A stretch of DNA of 64,000 nucleotides from Lysobacter antibioticus (GCF_001442535.1 NZ_CP013141.1:1878520-1942519); one strand, 5' to 3'; numbered from the stretch's first letter, positions 28,397 through 37,333 are shown. Translations and numbers: made by a program. The notes: generated from the letters alone by a model not told the origin.

Positions 28397-28800
28397 TGGC
28401 CCGGTTCGAATCAGGGTTGCGGTCGGAGCTGGGGTCGGAGCTGGGCTTGGGGCAGGGCCTGGGCGCGTTGTTGCTGCAGCCGGCGGCGCTGGCCTTCGGG
28501 CTGTGCCTGTTGCTCGCGGCGGCGGGGTTGGCCGGGTGGTGGTGGCGACGGCGTCGGCGCCTGTCGCCGCACGAGCGCCTGGCCTGGCGCGCCGACCGCA
28601 ACGGGCGCGCGCTGCTGCAACTGGCCGACGAGATCGAGGGTTTCCTGGTCCGGCAGCACCAGGCCGGCGTCTCGATACGGCAGCAGCGGCACTGGCCGCA
28701 ACTGTGTCGGCAGGTCGCGGCCGAGCACCTGGAGTGCATCAATTGCCTGTTGCTGGAAGGGGTCTGGCACGAGGAGGGCAAGCCGCCCGGCGACCGTTGA
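28396..28800 (+). CDS. Hypothetical single-pass membrane protein
   Basis: 134-residue protein with one membrane helix (ALAFGLCLLLAAAGLAGWWW, residues about 31-50) followed by an Arg-rich stop-transfer sequence, then a soluble helical domain (about 55-134) with CRQVAAEHLECINCLLLEG. No signal peptide or known domain was seen. It overlaps the upstream gene by one base and ends 43 bases before the histidine kinase, so the three genes probably form one transcript. Confidence 0.65.
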   Translation: MARFESGLRSELGSELGLGQGLGALLLQPAALAFGLCLLLAAAGLAGWWWRRRRRLSPHERLAWRADRNGRALLQLADEIEGFLVRQHQAGVSIRQQRHWPQLCRQVAAEHLECINCLLLEGVWHEEGKPPGDR

Positions 28801-28843
28801 TCGGCGGCCGGGGCCGTGAAGCCGCCACTACAATCCGGCGGGT

Positions 28844-31081
28844 ATGCTTGCGGCGATGACGACGACCGATCCGGCCGCCCACGCCAACCCCCCGAACGAC
28901 GGGGTCGACTCCGAACTTTCCGGCCTGATGCCGCGACGCGGTTATCTGCTCGCGCTCGCGGTGTTGATCGGTGCGCTGATCCTGGTGTTCACCGCGTGGC
29001 GGATCGCGCGCGACCGCGAACTGCGTTCGGCGCAGGCCGAGTTCATCAGCCAGACCGTGCAGGTCACCGAGCTGATCCAGCAACGTCTGGTCAATTACGA
29101 ACTGGTCGCGCGCGGCGGCGTGTCGTTGTTCGCCTCGGTGCAACGGCCGACGGCGGCGCAGTGGAAGGCCTATGTCGAAGGCATGAACATGCAGCGCCGG
29201 TTTCCGGCGACGCTGGGCCTGGGCTTCAGCGGCTACGTGCCGCAGCGGCTGCTGGTGCAGTTGCAGAACGAATGGCGCGACGCCGGCTACGGCTTGCTGT
29301 CGATACGGCCGCAGGGCCGGCGCGAGGTCTATGGGCCGATCCTGTACCTGGAGCCGAAGACCCCGGCCAACGTCGCCGCGATCGGTTACGACATGTACGC
29401 CGAGCAGGTGCGTCACACCGCCCTGGAAGCGGCGCTGGACTCGGGCCAGGCCTGGCTGTCGGGCAAGATCCAGTTGATCCAGGACGGCGACAAGCAGAAC
29501 ACCGGCATGCTGTTGGCTTTGCCGGTCTACCTCGGCGGCGGGCGCCCGCAGACCCTGGAGCTGCGGCGCGCGGAAATGCAGGGCTGGGTGTACGTGCCGT
29601 TCCGCATGGGGCGTTTCGTCGAAGTGGCGCTGGGCGACACCCACGGCGACATGCGTTTCCGTATTTTCGATGAAACCGGCGGGCGCGACGAGCTGCTGTA
29701 CGCCAGCCCGAACCTGAAGACCGATACCACCGCGGCCTTCGTGCACCGCGCCGCGTTCGACATCTACGGCCGCACCTGGCGCATCGAGTACGAATCGGCG
29801 CCGGTCGAGCAGGCGGTGCCGCGGCTGGAAGGCCTGCGCAACATGTTCGCCCTGGGCCTGTTCTCGGCCTTGTTGCTGTACAGCATCGCCTTGATGCTGG
29901 CGCGCACCGAGTCGCGCGCGCGCCGCATCGCGTTGCGCATGACCGAAGACTTCCGCCGCAGCGAAACCCGGTTCCGCAGCGCCATGCAGTACTCGGCGAT
30001 CGGCAAGGCCTTGCTCGACAGCGAGGGCCGCATCGTCGATTCCAACCCGGCCCTGGCCACCATCGTCGGCCTGGGGCCGGCGCAGTTGCTGGGCCAGCGT
30101 TTCGACAGCCTGCTCGAAGACGACGACGCCGAAACGCCGAGCGGCGCCAGCTACACCGAAGAGGACGGCGTGCACCGGGCGACGCGCCGCCTGCGCCGCG
30201 CGCACGGCGTCGCGCGCCAGGTGCAGCTGACCTATTCGCCGGTGCCCGGCAACGTCGGCCAGGACATCAGCGGCCTGGTCCAGGTCGAGGACGTGACCGA
30301 GCGCATGCGCGCGGAAGCGCGCGTGCACGCGCTCAACCGCACCCTGGAGGCGCGCGTGGCCTTGCGCACGCGCGAGCTCAGCCAGGCCAACCAGGAGTTG
30401 GAAGCCTTCGCCTACAGCGTCTCGCACGACCTGCGCGCGCCCTTGCGCGCGATCGACGGCTTCAGCCGCATCCTCGGCGAGAAATACGCCGACCGTTTCG
30501 ACGCCGCCGGCAACGATTACCTGGCGCGGGTGCGCAAGGCCGCCGCGCGCATGGGCGATCTGATCGATGCGCTGCTGAAGATGTCGCGGCTGGCGCGCAG
30601 CGAGCTCAAGCACGAATCGGTCGACCTGAGCCGGGTCGCCAACGAGGTGATCGAAGAGCTGCGCATGGGCGATGGCCAGCGCAAGGTCGAGGTGTCGATC
30701 GAGCCCGGCATGCAGGTGATCGGTGATGCCTCCTTGCTGCGCAACCTGCTCGGCAACCTGCTCGGCAACGCCTGGAAGTTCACCCGCGACCGCGACCCGG
30801 CGCGGATCGAGTTCGGCACCCAGGAGACCGCGAGCGGCGTGCGCGAGTTCTACCTGCGCGACAACGGCACCGGTTTTCCGCAGGCTTATGTCGACAAGCT
30901 GTTCCGGCCGTTCCAGCGCCTGCACAGCGTCGAGGATTTCGCCGGCCACGGCATCGGCCTGGCCTCGGTCAAGCGCATCGTCGAGCGCCACGGCGGCACG
31001 ATCCGCGCCGAAGGCCGCGAAGGCGAGGGCGCGTCCTTCTATTTCACCTTGCCGCATGACGGGGGTGGGCGAGGGGAATGA
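28844..31081 (+). CDS. Membrane sensor histidine kinase with CHASE and PAS domains
   Basis: 745-residue hybrid sensor. Two membrane helices (about 34-52 and 335-352) enclose a periplasmic CHASE domain (about 60-300, including QQRLVNYELVARGGVSLFA). A PAS domain (about 370-490; SETRFRSAMQYSAIGKALLDS) is followed by a HisKA dimerisation segment with the phospho-acceptor His528 in SVSHDLRAPLRAIDGF, and an HATPase domain to the end with N box NLLGNAWKF, G1 box DNGTGF and G2 box GHGIGLA. This is a kinase of the bacteriophytochrome-like HDLRAP type. No response regulator gene lies beside it, so its partner is unknown. It probably shares a transcript with the two small genes upstream. The start could also be the ATG at 28856. 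Confidence 0.92.
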   Translation: MLAAMTTTDPAAHANPPNDGVDSELSGLMPRRGYLLALAVLIGALILVFTAWRIARDRELRSAQAEFISQTVQVTELIQQRLVNYELVARGGVSLFASVQRPTAAQWKAYVEGMNMQRRFPATLGLGFSGYVPQRLLVQLQNEWRDAGYGLLSIRPQGRREVYGPILYLEPKTPANVAAIGYDMYAEQVRHTALEAALDSGQAWLSGKIQLIQDGDKQNTGMLLALPVYLGGGRPQTLELRRAEMQGWVYVPFRMGRFVEVALGDTHGDMRFRIFDETGGRDELLYASPNLKTDTTAAFVHRAAFDIYGRTWRIEYESAPVEQAVPRLEGLRNMFALGLFSALLLYSIALMLARTESRARRIALRMTEDFRRSETRFRSAMQYSAIGKALLDSEGRIVDSNPALATIVGLGPAQLLGQRFDSLLEDDDAETPSGASYTEEDGVHRATRRLRRAHGVARQVQLTYSPVPGNVGQDISGLVQVEDVTERMRAEARVHALNRTLEARVALRTRELSQANQELEAFAYSVSHDLRAPLRAIDGFSRILGEKYADRFDAAGNDYLARVRKAAARMGDLIDALLKMSRLARSELKHESVDLSRVANEVIEELRMGDGQRKVEVSIEPGMQVIGDASLLRNLLGNLLGNAWKFTRDRDPARIEFGTQETASGVREFYLRDNGTGFPQAYVDKLFRPFQRLHSVEDFAGHGIGLASVKRIVERHGGTIRAEGREGEGASFYFTLPHDGGGRGE

Positions 31082-32247
31082 GGCGAGGGGACGTGCGCTG
31101 AGATGGGCCGCTAAGGCGGTGCGTTAAGCTTGGCGAGCAGCTGGCTTACGCCGCTCCTGCCGGCCAGATAGATGGGAACGGTTGGGCCGGCTTCGGAGGC
31201 GAGATCGCCCCTCGTTTCAGTCCACTTCGGTTGGTCGCGGCTCGCGCCGCTCCTACCCCAAAGCGGCGACCTGCCCGGGTAGGAGCGGCGCAAGCCGCGA
31301 CCGCGAAACCCCACGCGCCGGCGCCAACGACCGCAGCCCGCGCATGGCGGGCCGGGTGTTGCGTGTCGGATGAGGCGAGGGGCCGTGGGGACGGTCCGCC
31401 GATGCGGGTCGAGGCCTCGATTATCGTCGCGAGGTGTTGTCGCCGGTCGCGGCTCGCGCCGCTCCTACCCCCAAAGCAGCGACTTGCCCGGGTAGGAGCG
31501 GCGCAAGCCGCGACCGCGAAACCTCACACGCCGGCGCCAACCGCCGCAGCCCGCGCATGGTGGGCCGGGTGTTGCGTGTCGGATGAGGCGAGGGGCCGCG
31601 GAAACGGTCCGCCGATGCGGGTCGAGGCCTCGATTATCGTCGCGAGGTGTCGGTTGCCGGTCGCGGCTCGCGCCGCTCCTACCCCCAAAGCGGCGACTTG
31701 CTCGGGTAGGAGCGGCGCAAGCCGCGACCGCGAATTTCACACGCCGGCGCAGACGACCGCAGCCCGCGCATGGCGGGTCGGGTGTTGCGTGCCGGATGAA
31801 GCGAGGGGCCGCGGAAGCGGTCGGCCGATGCGGGTCGAGGCCTCGGTTATCGTCGCGAGGTGTTGTCGCCGGTCGCGGCTCGCGCCGCTCCTACCCCCAA
31901 AGCAGCGACTTGCCCGGGTAGGAGCGGCGCAAGCCGCGACCGCGAATTTCACACGCCGGCGTAAACGACCGCAGCCCGCGCATGGCGGGTCGGGTGTTGC
32001 GTGCCGGATGAAGCGAGGGGCCGCAGAAACGGTCCGCCGATGCGGATCGAGGCCTCGGTTTTCGTCGCGAGGTGTTGTCGCCGGTCGCGGCTCGCGCCGC
32101 TCCTACCCCCAAAGCAGCGACTTGCCCGGGTAGGAGCGGCGCAAGCCGCGACCGCGAAATCGATGCGGCCGCGCAGGCAAACGGCCCGCGCACGGGCGGG
32201 CCGGATGGTGGGTGCTTTACGGAACCCGCCGGTCGGCGGGCCCCGAA
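31082..32247. other. Non-coding region holding the REPIN array
   Basis: About 1.2 kb between the histidine kinase and smpB. Apart from the repeat array nothing else was recognised; the long open frame through it is repetitive and has no ribosome-binding site. Confidence 0.7.
31233..32153. repeat. Tandem array of five REPIN-like palindromes
   Basis: Each palindrome is 70-71 bases: a 26-base arm beginning GGTCGCGGCTCGCGCCGCTC, a short spacer, and the inverted arm ending GCAAGCCGCGACC. Copies lie at 31233-31302, 31445-31515, 31659-31729, 31871-31941 and 32083-32153. They are embedded in a larger direct repeat of 212-214 bases that also includes a conserved linker (GAGGCCTCG...TCGTCGCGAGGTGTTG). 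The arrangement is that of REP doublets (REPINs) multiplied as a tandem unit. Shadow open frames across the array are not genes. Confidence 0.9.
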
Positions 32248-32760
32248 TCAGGCGTCGCGGTTGTGCCGGCGCATCACGCGCTGCTTTTCGCGCGCCCAGT
32301 CGCGTTCCTTGCTCGCCTCGCGCTTGTCGTGGCTCTGCTTGCCCTTGGCCAGCGAGATTTCGAGCTTGACCTTGTTGCCTTTCCAGTACATCGCCGTCGG
32401 CACGACCGTGTAGCCGTCGCGCTGGACGCGGCCGATCAGGTTGTCGATCTCGTTGCGGTGCAGCAGCAGCTTGCGGGTGCGGCGTTCCTCGGCGACGACA
32501 TGGGTCGAGGCGGAGATCAGCGGGCTGATCTGCGCGCCGATCAGGAACATCTCGTCGCGCAGGATGACGGCGTAGCTTTCGGTGATGTTTGCGCGTCCGG
32601 CGCGGATGGATTTGAGCTCCCAGCCCTGCAGCGACAGACCGGCCTCGAAGCGTTCTTCGAGGTGGTAATCGTGACGCGCACGCTTGTTCAGCGCGATGGT
32701 GCCGCCCGCGCTGCCCTTTCCTTTATCCTTGCCGGCCTTGTTGTTCGTAGTTTTAGCCAT
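32248..32760 (-). CDS. smpB: SsrA-binding protein SmpB
   Basis: 170-residue RNA-binding protein that delivers tmRNA to stalled ribosomes. The OB-fold core begins near residue 25 with [35 protein letters not shown] and includes the conserved GxW/ELKS and the basic, helical tail ([21 protein letters not shown]) that enters the decoding centre. The ATG at 32760 has a GGAG site; 13 extra residues from an upstream start are not conserved. It is divergent from ratA, the usual arrangement in gammaproteobacteria. Confidence 0.97.
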   Translation of the reverse strand: MAKTTNNKAGKDKGKGSAGGTIALNKRARHDYHLEERFEAGLSLQGWELKSIRAGRANITESYAVILRDEMFLIGAQISPLISASTHVVAEERRTRKLLLHRNEIDNLIGRVQRDGYTVVPTAMYWKGNKVKLEISLAKGKQSHDKREASKERDWAREKQRVMRRHNRDA

Positions 32761-32896
32761 GAGCGATTGTCTCCGATCCGGAGGCGGTTTGGCAGCCATC
32801 CGCGGCCTTCGCCCGGCTACGATGCCGCTTGCGGCAACCGGCGGTCTGTTTTTCCCCGCTTGAAATCCGCCCCGCGGCCCCTATTGCGATAAGCAC

Positions 32897-33364
32897 ATGC
32901 CTACGATTCGCCGTTCCGCCCTCGTCGAACACTCCGCCGCGCGCATGTTCGCCCTGGTCAACGATGTCGCCGCGTACCCGCGCCGTTTCGACTGGTGCGA
33001 GCAGGCGCTGGTGCTCGAAGCCGACGAGGCCCACATGGTGGCGCGGCTCGACCTGGGCCTGGGCGCGCTGCGGACCTGGTTCACCACCCACAACAGCTTG
33101 TCGCCGCCGCACCACATCGAGCTGAAGCTGGTCGACGGGCCGTTCCGCAAGCTCGGCGGGCGCTGGGAATTCCACGCCCTGGACGAGTCGGCCTGCAAGG
33201 TCACCCTGACCCTGGAGTTCGAGCCGGCGGTGAAGCTGCTGGGGCCGGCGATGGCGCTGGGCTTCCAGAGCCTGGCCGACCGCATGGTCGATGATTTCGT
33301 GCGGGTCGCCGATCGCGGCGCCGAACCGGCGCTGCCGCCGGTGACCGGCCCGAGCCCGGCCTGA
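32897..33364 (+). CDS. ratA: RatA/Coq10-type START-domain protein
   Basis: 155-residue member of the SRPBCC/START superfamily (polyketide cyclase-like, Coq10/RatA). The hallmark start is VEHSAARMFALVNDVAAYPRRFDWCEQALVLE, followed by a strand-rich hydrophobic pocket (HNSLSPPHHIELKLVDGPFRKLGGRWEF) and a long C-terminal helix. Homologues bind ubiquinone-like lipids; E. coli RatA also inhibits 70S ribosome assembly. It is followed after 11 bases by rnfH, the pairing seen in many gammaproteobacteria. Confidence 0.92.
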   Translation: MPTIRRSALVEHSAARMFALVNDVAAYPRRFDWCEQALVLEADEAHMVARLDLGLGALRTWFTTHNSLSPPHHIELKLVDGPFRKLGGRWEFHALDESACKVTLTLEFEPAVKLLGPAMALGFQSLADRMVDDFVRVADRGAEPALPPVTGPSPA

Positions 33365-33375
33365 GCGGCATAGCG

Positions 33376-33642
33376 GTGAAGATCGAGCTGGTGCGTGCCT
33401 GGCCGCGTCGTTTCGAGGCGCTGAGCCTGGAACTGGCCGACGGCGCCACCGTCGCCGACGCGCTGGACGCGGCCGGTTGGGGCGCGGATGCCGAGATCAC
33501 TGGCTACGCCGTGTTCGGGGTCAAGGCGGTCGCGGATACGCCGCTGCACGATGGCGACCGGCTCGAACTGCTGCGGCCCCTGCAGCTCGACCCCAAGGAA
33601 GCGCGCCGCCGCCGCGCCGCCCAGCGCCCGCTCAAGAAATAA
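33376..33642 (+). CDS. rnfH: RnfH family ubiquitin-like protein
   Basis: 88-residue protein of the RnfH family (UPF0125), a beta-grasp fold of unknown biochemical role. Motifs: VRAWPRRFEALSLELADGATVADAL at the start, VFGVKAVADTPLHDGDRLELLRPL in the centre (the GDRxExxRPL motif typical of the family), and a basic C-terminus. The start is a GTG, chosen because it gives the family's usual beginning. It is the second gene of the ratA operon. Confidence 0.92.
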   Translation: MKIELVRAWPRRFEALSLELADGATVADALDAAGWGADAEITGYAVFGVKAVADTPLHDGDRLELLRPLQLDPKEARRRRAAQRPLKK

Positions 33643-33741
33643 TCGCGCGCAAAACAACGACGGCCCGGACGCAGGGCGGCCGGACCGGCAGGGCAAACGC
33701 TGTAGCGGAGCGCGGCGCGACCCGAGGCCGCGCGGCGGGGA

Positions 33742-34143
33742 TCAGCGCCGGCGGCGCTTGTCCTTATCCTTGTCCTTGGCCAGGTTGCGGCCGAACTGCT
33801 TGACCGAGGCGCGGGCGATCTGCTCGTCCTGCTCGGCGAAGTAGTCGCCTTCCCACTTGGTCAGGCTGTCGTTCTCGAACCACAGGGTCAGGTTCTTGCG
33901 ATCGGTGTGGCCGAGGCGGTCGACGCGCTGGGTCGAGGTGTAGTCCCAGCGGTTCTGGTGGAACGGGTCTTCGATCGACGGGGTGCCCAGCAGCAACTGC
34001 ACCTGCTGCTTGGTCATGCCGGTCTGGAGCTGGTCGATCGCGGTCTTCTCGAGCAGGTTGCCCTGGTAGATCGGCTGCTTGTAGATGATGCCGCAGCCGG
34101 CGGTGAGCATGGACAGCGAGAGGACGAGCAGGAGCTTACGCAT
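33742..34143 (-). CDS. bamE: Outer membrane assembly lipoprotein BamE
   Basis: 133-residue lipoprotein of the BAM complex, which inserts beta-barrel proteins into the outer membrane. A lipoprotein signal peptide with lipobox LTAGC (Cys17) is followed by the SmpA/OmlA fold: GMTKQQVQLLLGTPSIEDPFHQNRWDY. The C-terminus is unusually Lys/Arg-rich (KDKDKDKRRRR). It is divergent from fur, with a promoter within the shared region. The ATG at 34143 opens the signal peptide. Confidence 0.95.
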   Translation of the reverse strand: MRKLLLVLSLSMLTAGCGIIYKQPIYQGNLLEKTAIDQLQTGMTKQQVQLLLGTPSIEDPFHQNRWDYTSTQRVDRLGHTDRKNLTLWFENDSLTKWEGDYFAEQDEQIARASVKQFGRNLAKDKDKDKRRRR

Positions 34144-34181
34144 CGGGTAGGGTTCTGCGGCAGTCGAAGGCAACGAGGCCG

Positions 34182-34209
34182 ATGATACACTGAAGCCCGC
34201 ACCCACCAA
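34182..34209 (-). promoter_or_regulatory. Sigma-70 promoter of bamE
   Basis: Minus-strand TTGGTG (34204-34209) and TATCAT (34182-34187) separated by 16 bases, giving a short leader of about 30 bases before the bamE start. On the plus strand the same place holds TGATACACT, an extended -10 match that could serve fur. Confidence 0.55.
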
Positions 34210-34364
34210 GGGCGGATCACGGCGCGCGGAGACCCCTCGCGTTCATCCGCCATTCCGGCCCAGCCAGCCCCGTCCGCTCCATGCGCAGCCGCCCGCGGCC
34301 ACGGCCAGCCGGTCAACACCCAGGCACGGCGAACGCCGGCCGAATCGATCTGAAGGGAACACTC

Positions 34365-34766
34365 ATGGAATCGCAGGACCTGCGCAACGTCGGACTCAAG
34401 GTCACCCATCCGCGTCTGCGGATCCTGGAGCTGCTGGAGCAATCCAAGCCGCGCCACATGACCGCCGAGGACATCTACCGGATGTTGCTGGAAAAGGGCG
34501 AGGACATCGGCCTGGCCACGGTCTACCGCGTGCTGACCCAGTTCGAGTCGGCGGGGCTGGTGCTCAAGCACAACTTCGAGGCCGGCCAGTCGGTGTACGA
34601 GCTCGACCGCGGCCATCACCACGACCACATGGTCGACATCGACAGCGGCAAGATCATCGAGTTCGAAAGCTCGGAGATCGAAGAGCTGCAGCGCAAGATC
34701 GCGGCCAAGCACGGTTACGAGATCGAAGAGCACTCGCTGGTCCTGTACGTGCGCAAGAAGAAGTGA
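34365..34766 (+). CDS. fur: Ferric uptake regulator Fur
   Basis: 133-residue iron-responsive repressor. The winged helix (about 10-80: LKVTHPRLRILELLEQ, TAEDIYRMLLEKGEDIGLATVYRVLTQFESAGLV) is followed by the metal-binding dimerisation domain with the signature GHHHDHMVDIDSGKIIEFES. It lacks the CxxC pairs of some Fur proteins, as in Pseudomonas and Xanthomonas. The ATG at 34365 has a GAAGG site. It is divergent from bamE, and a DUF2199 gene follows immediately. Confidence 0.97.
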   Translation: MESQDLRNVGLKVTHPRLRILELLEQSKPRHMTAEDIYRMLLEKGEDIGLATVYRVLTQFESAGLVLKHNFEAGQSVYELDRGHHHDHMVDIDSGKIIEFESSEIEELQRKIAAKHGYEIEEHSLVLYVRKKK

Positions 34767-34774
34767 AGGCCGCC

Positions 34775-35287
34775 ATGTCCGGCGAGACGATGTTGCCGTG
34801 CTCGTGCTGCGGCGAACTCGTCGCGCTGTCGGACATGGAGTACTCCTTCACCTTTCCGGACGCTTATCACGCCCTCGACAACGCCGCGCGTTGCGCGCCG
34901 GACACCTTCTGCGACGCGAATTTCTGCGCGATCGGCGGCGGCCAGCTGTTCGTGCGCGGGGTGATTCCGTTGCCGGTCGAAGGCGGCGGCGACTACTGCA
35001 TCGGCGCCTGGGTCGAACTGGCCGAACACGATTGGCGCCTGGCGCGGATGATGTGGGACGAGCCCGGCAACGACCGCGTGCCCGAGTTCGCCGGCACCCT
35101 GGCCAACCACATCCCGCGCGTCTACGAGTTCAGCACCCTCGGCCTGGAGCTGCGGGTGCAGTTGCACGACGACACCCGCCCGACCTTTCGCCTGCTCGAC
35201 AGCGGCCATCCGCTCGAAGACGAACAGCGCCAGGGCATCACCCCGCACCGGGCGGCGTTCTTCACCGGGCTGCCGGACCTCGATTGA
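34775..35287 (+). CDS. DUF2199 domain protein
   Basis: 170-residue protein of the DUF2199 family, role unknown. Features match that family: an N-terminal CSCCGE zinc-knuckle-like start, a DMEYSFTFPDAYHAL segment, FVRGVIPLPVEGGGDYCIGAWVEL and the end NHIPRVYEFSTLGLELRVQL with HPLEDEQRQGIT. Eight cysteines are clustered in the first 75 residues. The ATG at 34775 (GAAGG five bases upstream) was chosen over the GTG at 34763, which overlaps the fur stop. It is probably cotranscribed with fur. Confidence 0.85.
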   Translation: MSGETMLPCSCCGELVALSDMEYSFTFPDAYHALDNAARCAPDTFCDANFCAIGGGQLFVRGVIPLPVEGGGDYCIGAWVELAEHDWRLARMMWDEPGNDRVPEFAGTLANHIPRVYEFSTLGLELRVQLHDDTRPTFRLLDSGHPLEDEQRQGITPHRAAFFTGLPDLD

Positions 35288-35294
35288 GGCGGCT

Positions 35295-35318
35295 ATCGAT
35301 CGAGCTTGCTCGATCGAT
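35295..35318. repeat. Perfect palindrome after the DUF2199 gene
   Basis: Ten-base arms ATCGATCGAG and CTCGATCGAT around CTTG, 8 bases after the stop at 35287. It is placed between convergent genes and may stop transcription although it has no T tract. Confidence 0.5.
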
Positions 35319-35356
35319 CCAGGCCGAAGCCGCTCCGAGGCGAGCTTGATGCCGGC

Positions 35357-35410
35357 TCCGAATCCCGAATCCCGAATCCCGAATCCCGAGTCCCGAGTCC
35401 CGAGTCCCGA
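35357..35410. repeat. Heptamer microsatellite (TCCCGAA/TCCCGAG)
   Basis: About seven copies of a seven-base unit, first TCCCGAA then TCCCGAG, directly after the palindrome and just before the recN stop codon. Related arrays recur near dnaJ (41465-41500 and 41565-41582). Confidence 0.85.
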
Positions 35411-35412
35411 CC

Positions 35413-37095
35413 TCAGACCACGTCGGCCAGCAGCCGCTTGGCCGCGGCACGCACTTCTTTATTGAGTTCGATGCCGCCGAGCATGCGCGCGAGTTCTTCT
35501 TCGCGCTGCTTGGCGCCGAGCACCTGCACCGCGCTCTGGGTCACGCCTTCGCTGGCGGCCTTGCTGACCCGGTAGTGGGCGTGGCCCTGGGCCGCGACCT
35601 GGGCCAGGTGGGTCACGCACAGCACCTGGCGGCTGGCGCCGAGCGCGCGCAACTTCTGCCCGACGATCTCGGCCACGGCGCCGCCGATGCCGGAATCGAC
35701 TTCGTCGAAGACCATGGTCGCGACCGCGTCCAGGCCGAAGGCCGCGACTTCGATCGCCAGCGAGATGCGCGAGAGTTCGCCGCCCGAGGCGACCTTGCGC
35801 AGCGGCCGGGCCGGCTGGCCGGGGTTGGCCGCGACCAGGAATTCGACGCGTTCGCCGCCTTGCGGGTCGGGGCGGTCCTCGTCGAGCGGTTCCAGGGCGA
35901 CGTCGAAACGTCCGCCGCCCATGCCGAGTTCGCCGATCAGTGCGCTGGTGGTTTCGGACAAATTCTTGGCGGCCTTGCGGCGCGCCTCGCCGAGGGTGTC
36001 GGCGGCGCGGCGCCACTGCGCGCGCGCGCTGTGGATTTCGCCGTCGAGCACTTGCAGGCGATCGCCGGCGCTGCGCAGCAGTTCGAGCTCGCCGGCCATG
36101 CCGTCGCGGGTGGCGGGTAATTGCTCGGGTGCGACCCGGTGCTTGCGCGCCAGCTCGTGCAGGCGGCCGATCTTGTTCTCGATCTGCTCGAAGGCTGAAG
36201 GGTCGAGGTCGAGGTCGTCGCGGACCCGGTCGAGCAGGGTCAGCGCTTCGTCGATCTGGATCGCGGCGTTGTCGAGCATGGCGTCGACATCGTTCAAGCG
36301 CGGCTCGTGCTCGGCGACGCGTTGCAGCTCGCCGCGCACTTGTTGCACCAGCCGGGTCAGCGACGGGCCTTCGTCGCCGCCGAGGCGGGCGAAGGCCGAT
36401 TCGCAGGCGGCGATGAGGCCGGCGGCATGAGCATGGCGGCGATGGTCGCTGAGCAGCTTGGCCAAGGCCTCGGCTTCGAGCACTTCGCGCTCGAGTTCGG
36501 CGTGTTGATGTTCGAGCCAGGCGATGCGGTCGGAGACGTCGCCCTGCGCCGACAGCGTGTCGCGTTCGCGCAGCAGCGCGCTCCACTGCTGCGCGGAGGC
36601 TTCGACCACGGCCAACGGCGCGTCGTGGCGGCCGTAGGCGTCGAGCAGGCCGAGCTGGCTGGCGCGCGACATCAGCGCCTGCTGTTCGTGCTGGCCGTGG
36701 ATCTCGACCAGGCGCCCGGCGAGCTCGCCGAGCTGGCTCAGGGTGACCGGGCGGCCGTTGATCCAGGCGCGCGAACCGCCATCGGCGCGGATCACCCGGC
36801 GGATCTGGCAGATCGCCGCCTCGCCGTCGCCGGTTTCGTCGAGTTCGTTGTCGCGCAGCCAGGCCGCGGCCAGCGGGGCATCGTCGAGGGTGAAGTCGGC
36901 GACCAGTTCGGCGCGGTCGGCGCCATGGCGGACCACGCCGCTGTCGGCGCGCAGGCCGGACAGCAGACCGAGGGCGTCGACCAGCAGCGACTTACCGGCA
37001 CCGGTTTCGCCGGAGATCACGGTGAGGCCGGGACCGAAGCTGAGTTCGGCGGCGCTGACGACGGCGAATTGCTTGAGCGAGAGGTGAGCGAGCAT
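35413..37095 (-). CDS. recN: DNA repair protein RecN
   Basis: 560-residue SMC-like ATPase acting in double-strand break repair. Walker A is GETGAGKS at residues 29-36; long coiled-coil arms with charged heptads occupy about 155-365; the C-terminal part holds the ABC signature LRKVASGGELSRISLAIEV and Walker B VATMVFDEVDSGIGG. The ATG at 37095 gives the usual MLxHLSLKQFAVV start; upstream in-frame residues are Pro-rich and not conserved. It is divergent from hrcA. Confidence 0.95.
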   Translation of the reverse strand: MLAHLSLKQFAVVSAAELSFGPGLTVISGETGAGKSLLVDALGLLSGLRADSGVVRHGADRAELVADFTLDDAPLAAAWLRDNELDETGDGEAAICQIRRVIRADGGSRAWINGRPVTLSQLGELAGRLVEIHGQHEQQALMSRASQLGLLDAYGRHDAPLAVVEASAQQWSALLRERDTLSAQGDVSDRIAWLEHQHAELEREVLEAEALAKLLSDHRRHAHAAGLIAACESAFARLGGDEGPSLTRLVQQVRGELQRVAEHEPRLNDVDAMLDNAAIQIDEALTLLDRVRDDLDLDPSAFEQIENKIGRLHELARKHRVAPEQLPATRDGMAGELELLRSAGDRLQVLDGEIHSARAQWRRAADTLGEARRKAAKNLSETTSALIGELGMGGGRFDVALEPLDEDRPDPQGGERVEFLVAANPGQPARPLRKVASGGELSRISLAIEVAAFGLDAVATMVFDEVDSGIGGAVAEIVGQKLRALGASRQVLCVTHLAQVAAQGHAHYRVSKAASEGVTQSAVQVLGAKQREEELARMLGGIELNKEVRAAAKRLLADVV

Positions 37096-37298
37096 GCGGC
37101 GGCGATTGTGCCTTGGCGGTGCGGGACTGGGAATGGGCGGCAAGCGGGCCGGAGGGTAGGGCGGATGCGGATCACAGGGTGAGACGAGCGGATGCGCGCG
37201 CCGCCGGCAGTGTGCACGAGGATTCTTACCGATGCCGACGCAGCGCGCATAGCCGGGCGACGGATGCGGACCGCCATCGGCGAATCCGGGCAAGGCGC

Positions 37299-37327
37299 TT
37301 GCGCCGGCGGGCGTCCGCGCCTATATC
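37299..37327 (+). promoter_or_regulatory. Possible hrcA promoter giving a leaderless transcript
   Basis: TTGCGC (37299-37304) and TATATC (37322-37327) separated by 17 bases. Transcription would begin at about 37333-37334, exactly at the hrcA ATG (37334), which has no ribosome-binding site. This is a weak match and is offered as a possibility. Confidence 0.35.
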
Positions 37328-37333
37328 CACAGC

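Noticed and set aside
31231..32133. 300-codon repetitive frame through the REPIN array
   Set aside because: It follows the 212-214 bp repeat, has no start signals, and its composition is Arg/Pro-rich as expected for translated palindromes.
31233..32153. CRISPR array
   Set aside because: Repeats are about 71 bases and palindromic with 212-214 bp spacing and a conserved linker, without unique spacers or cas genes.
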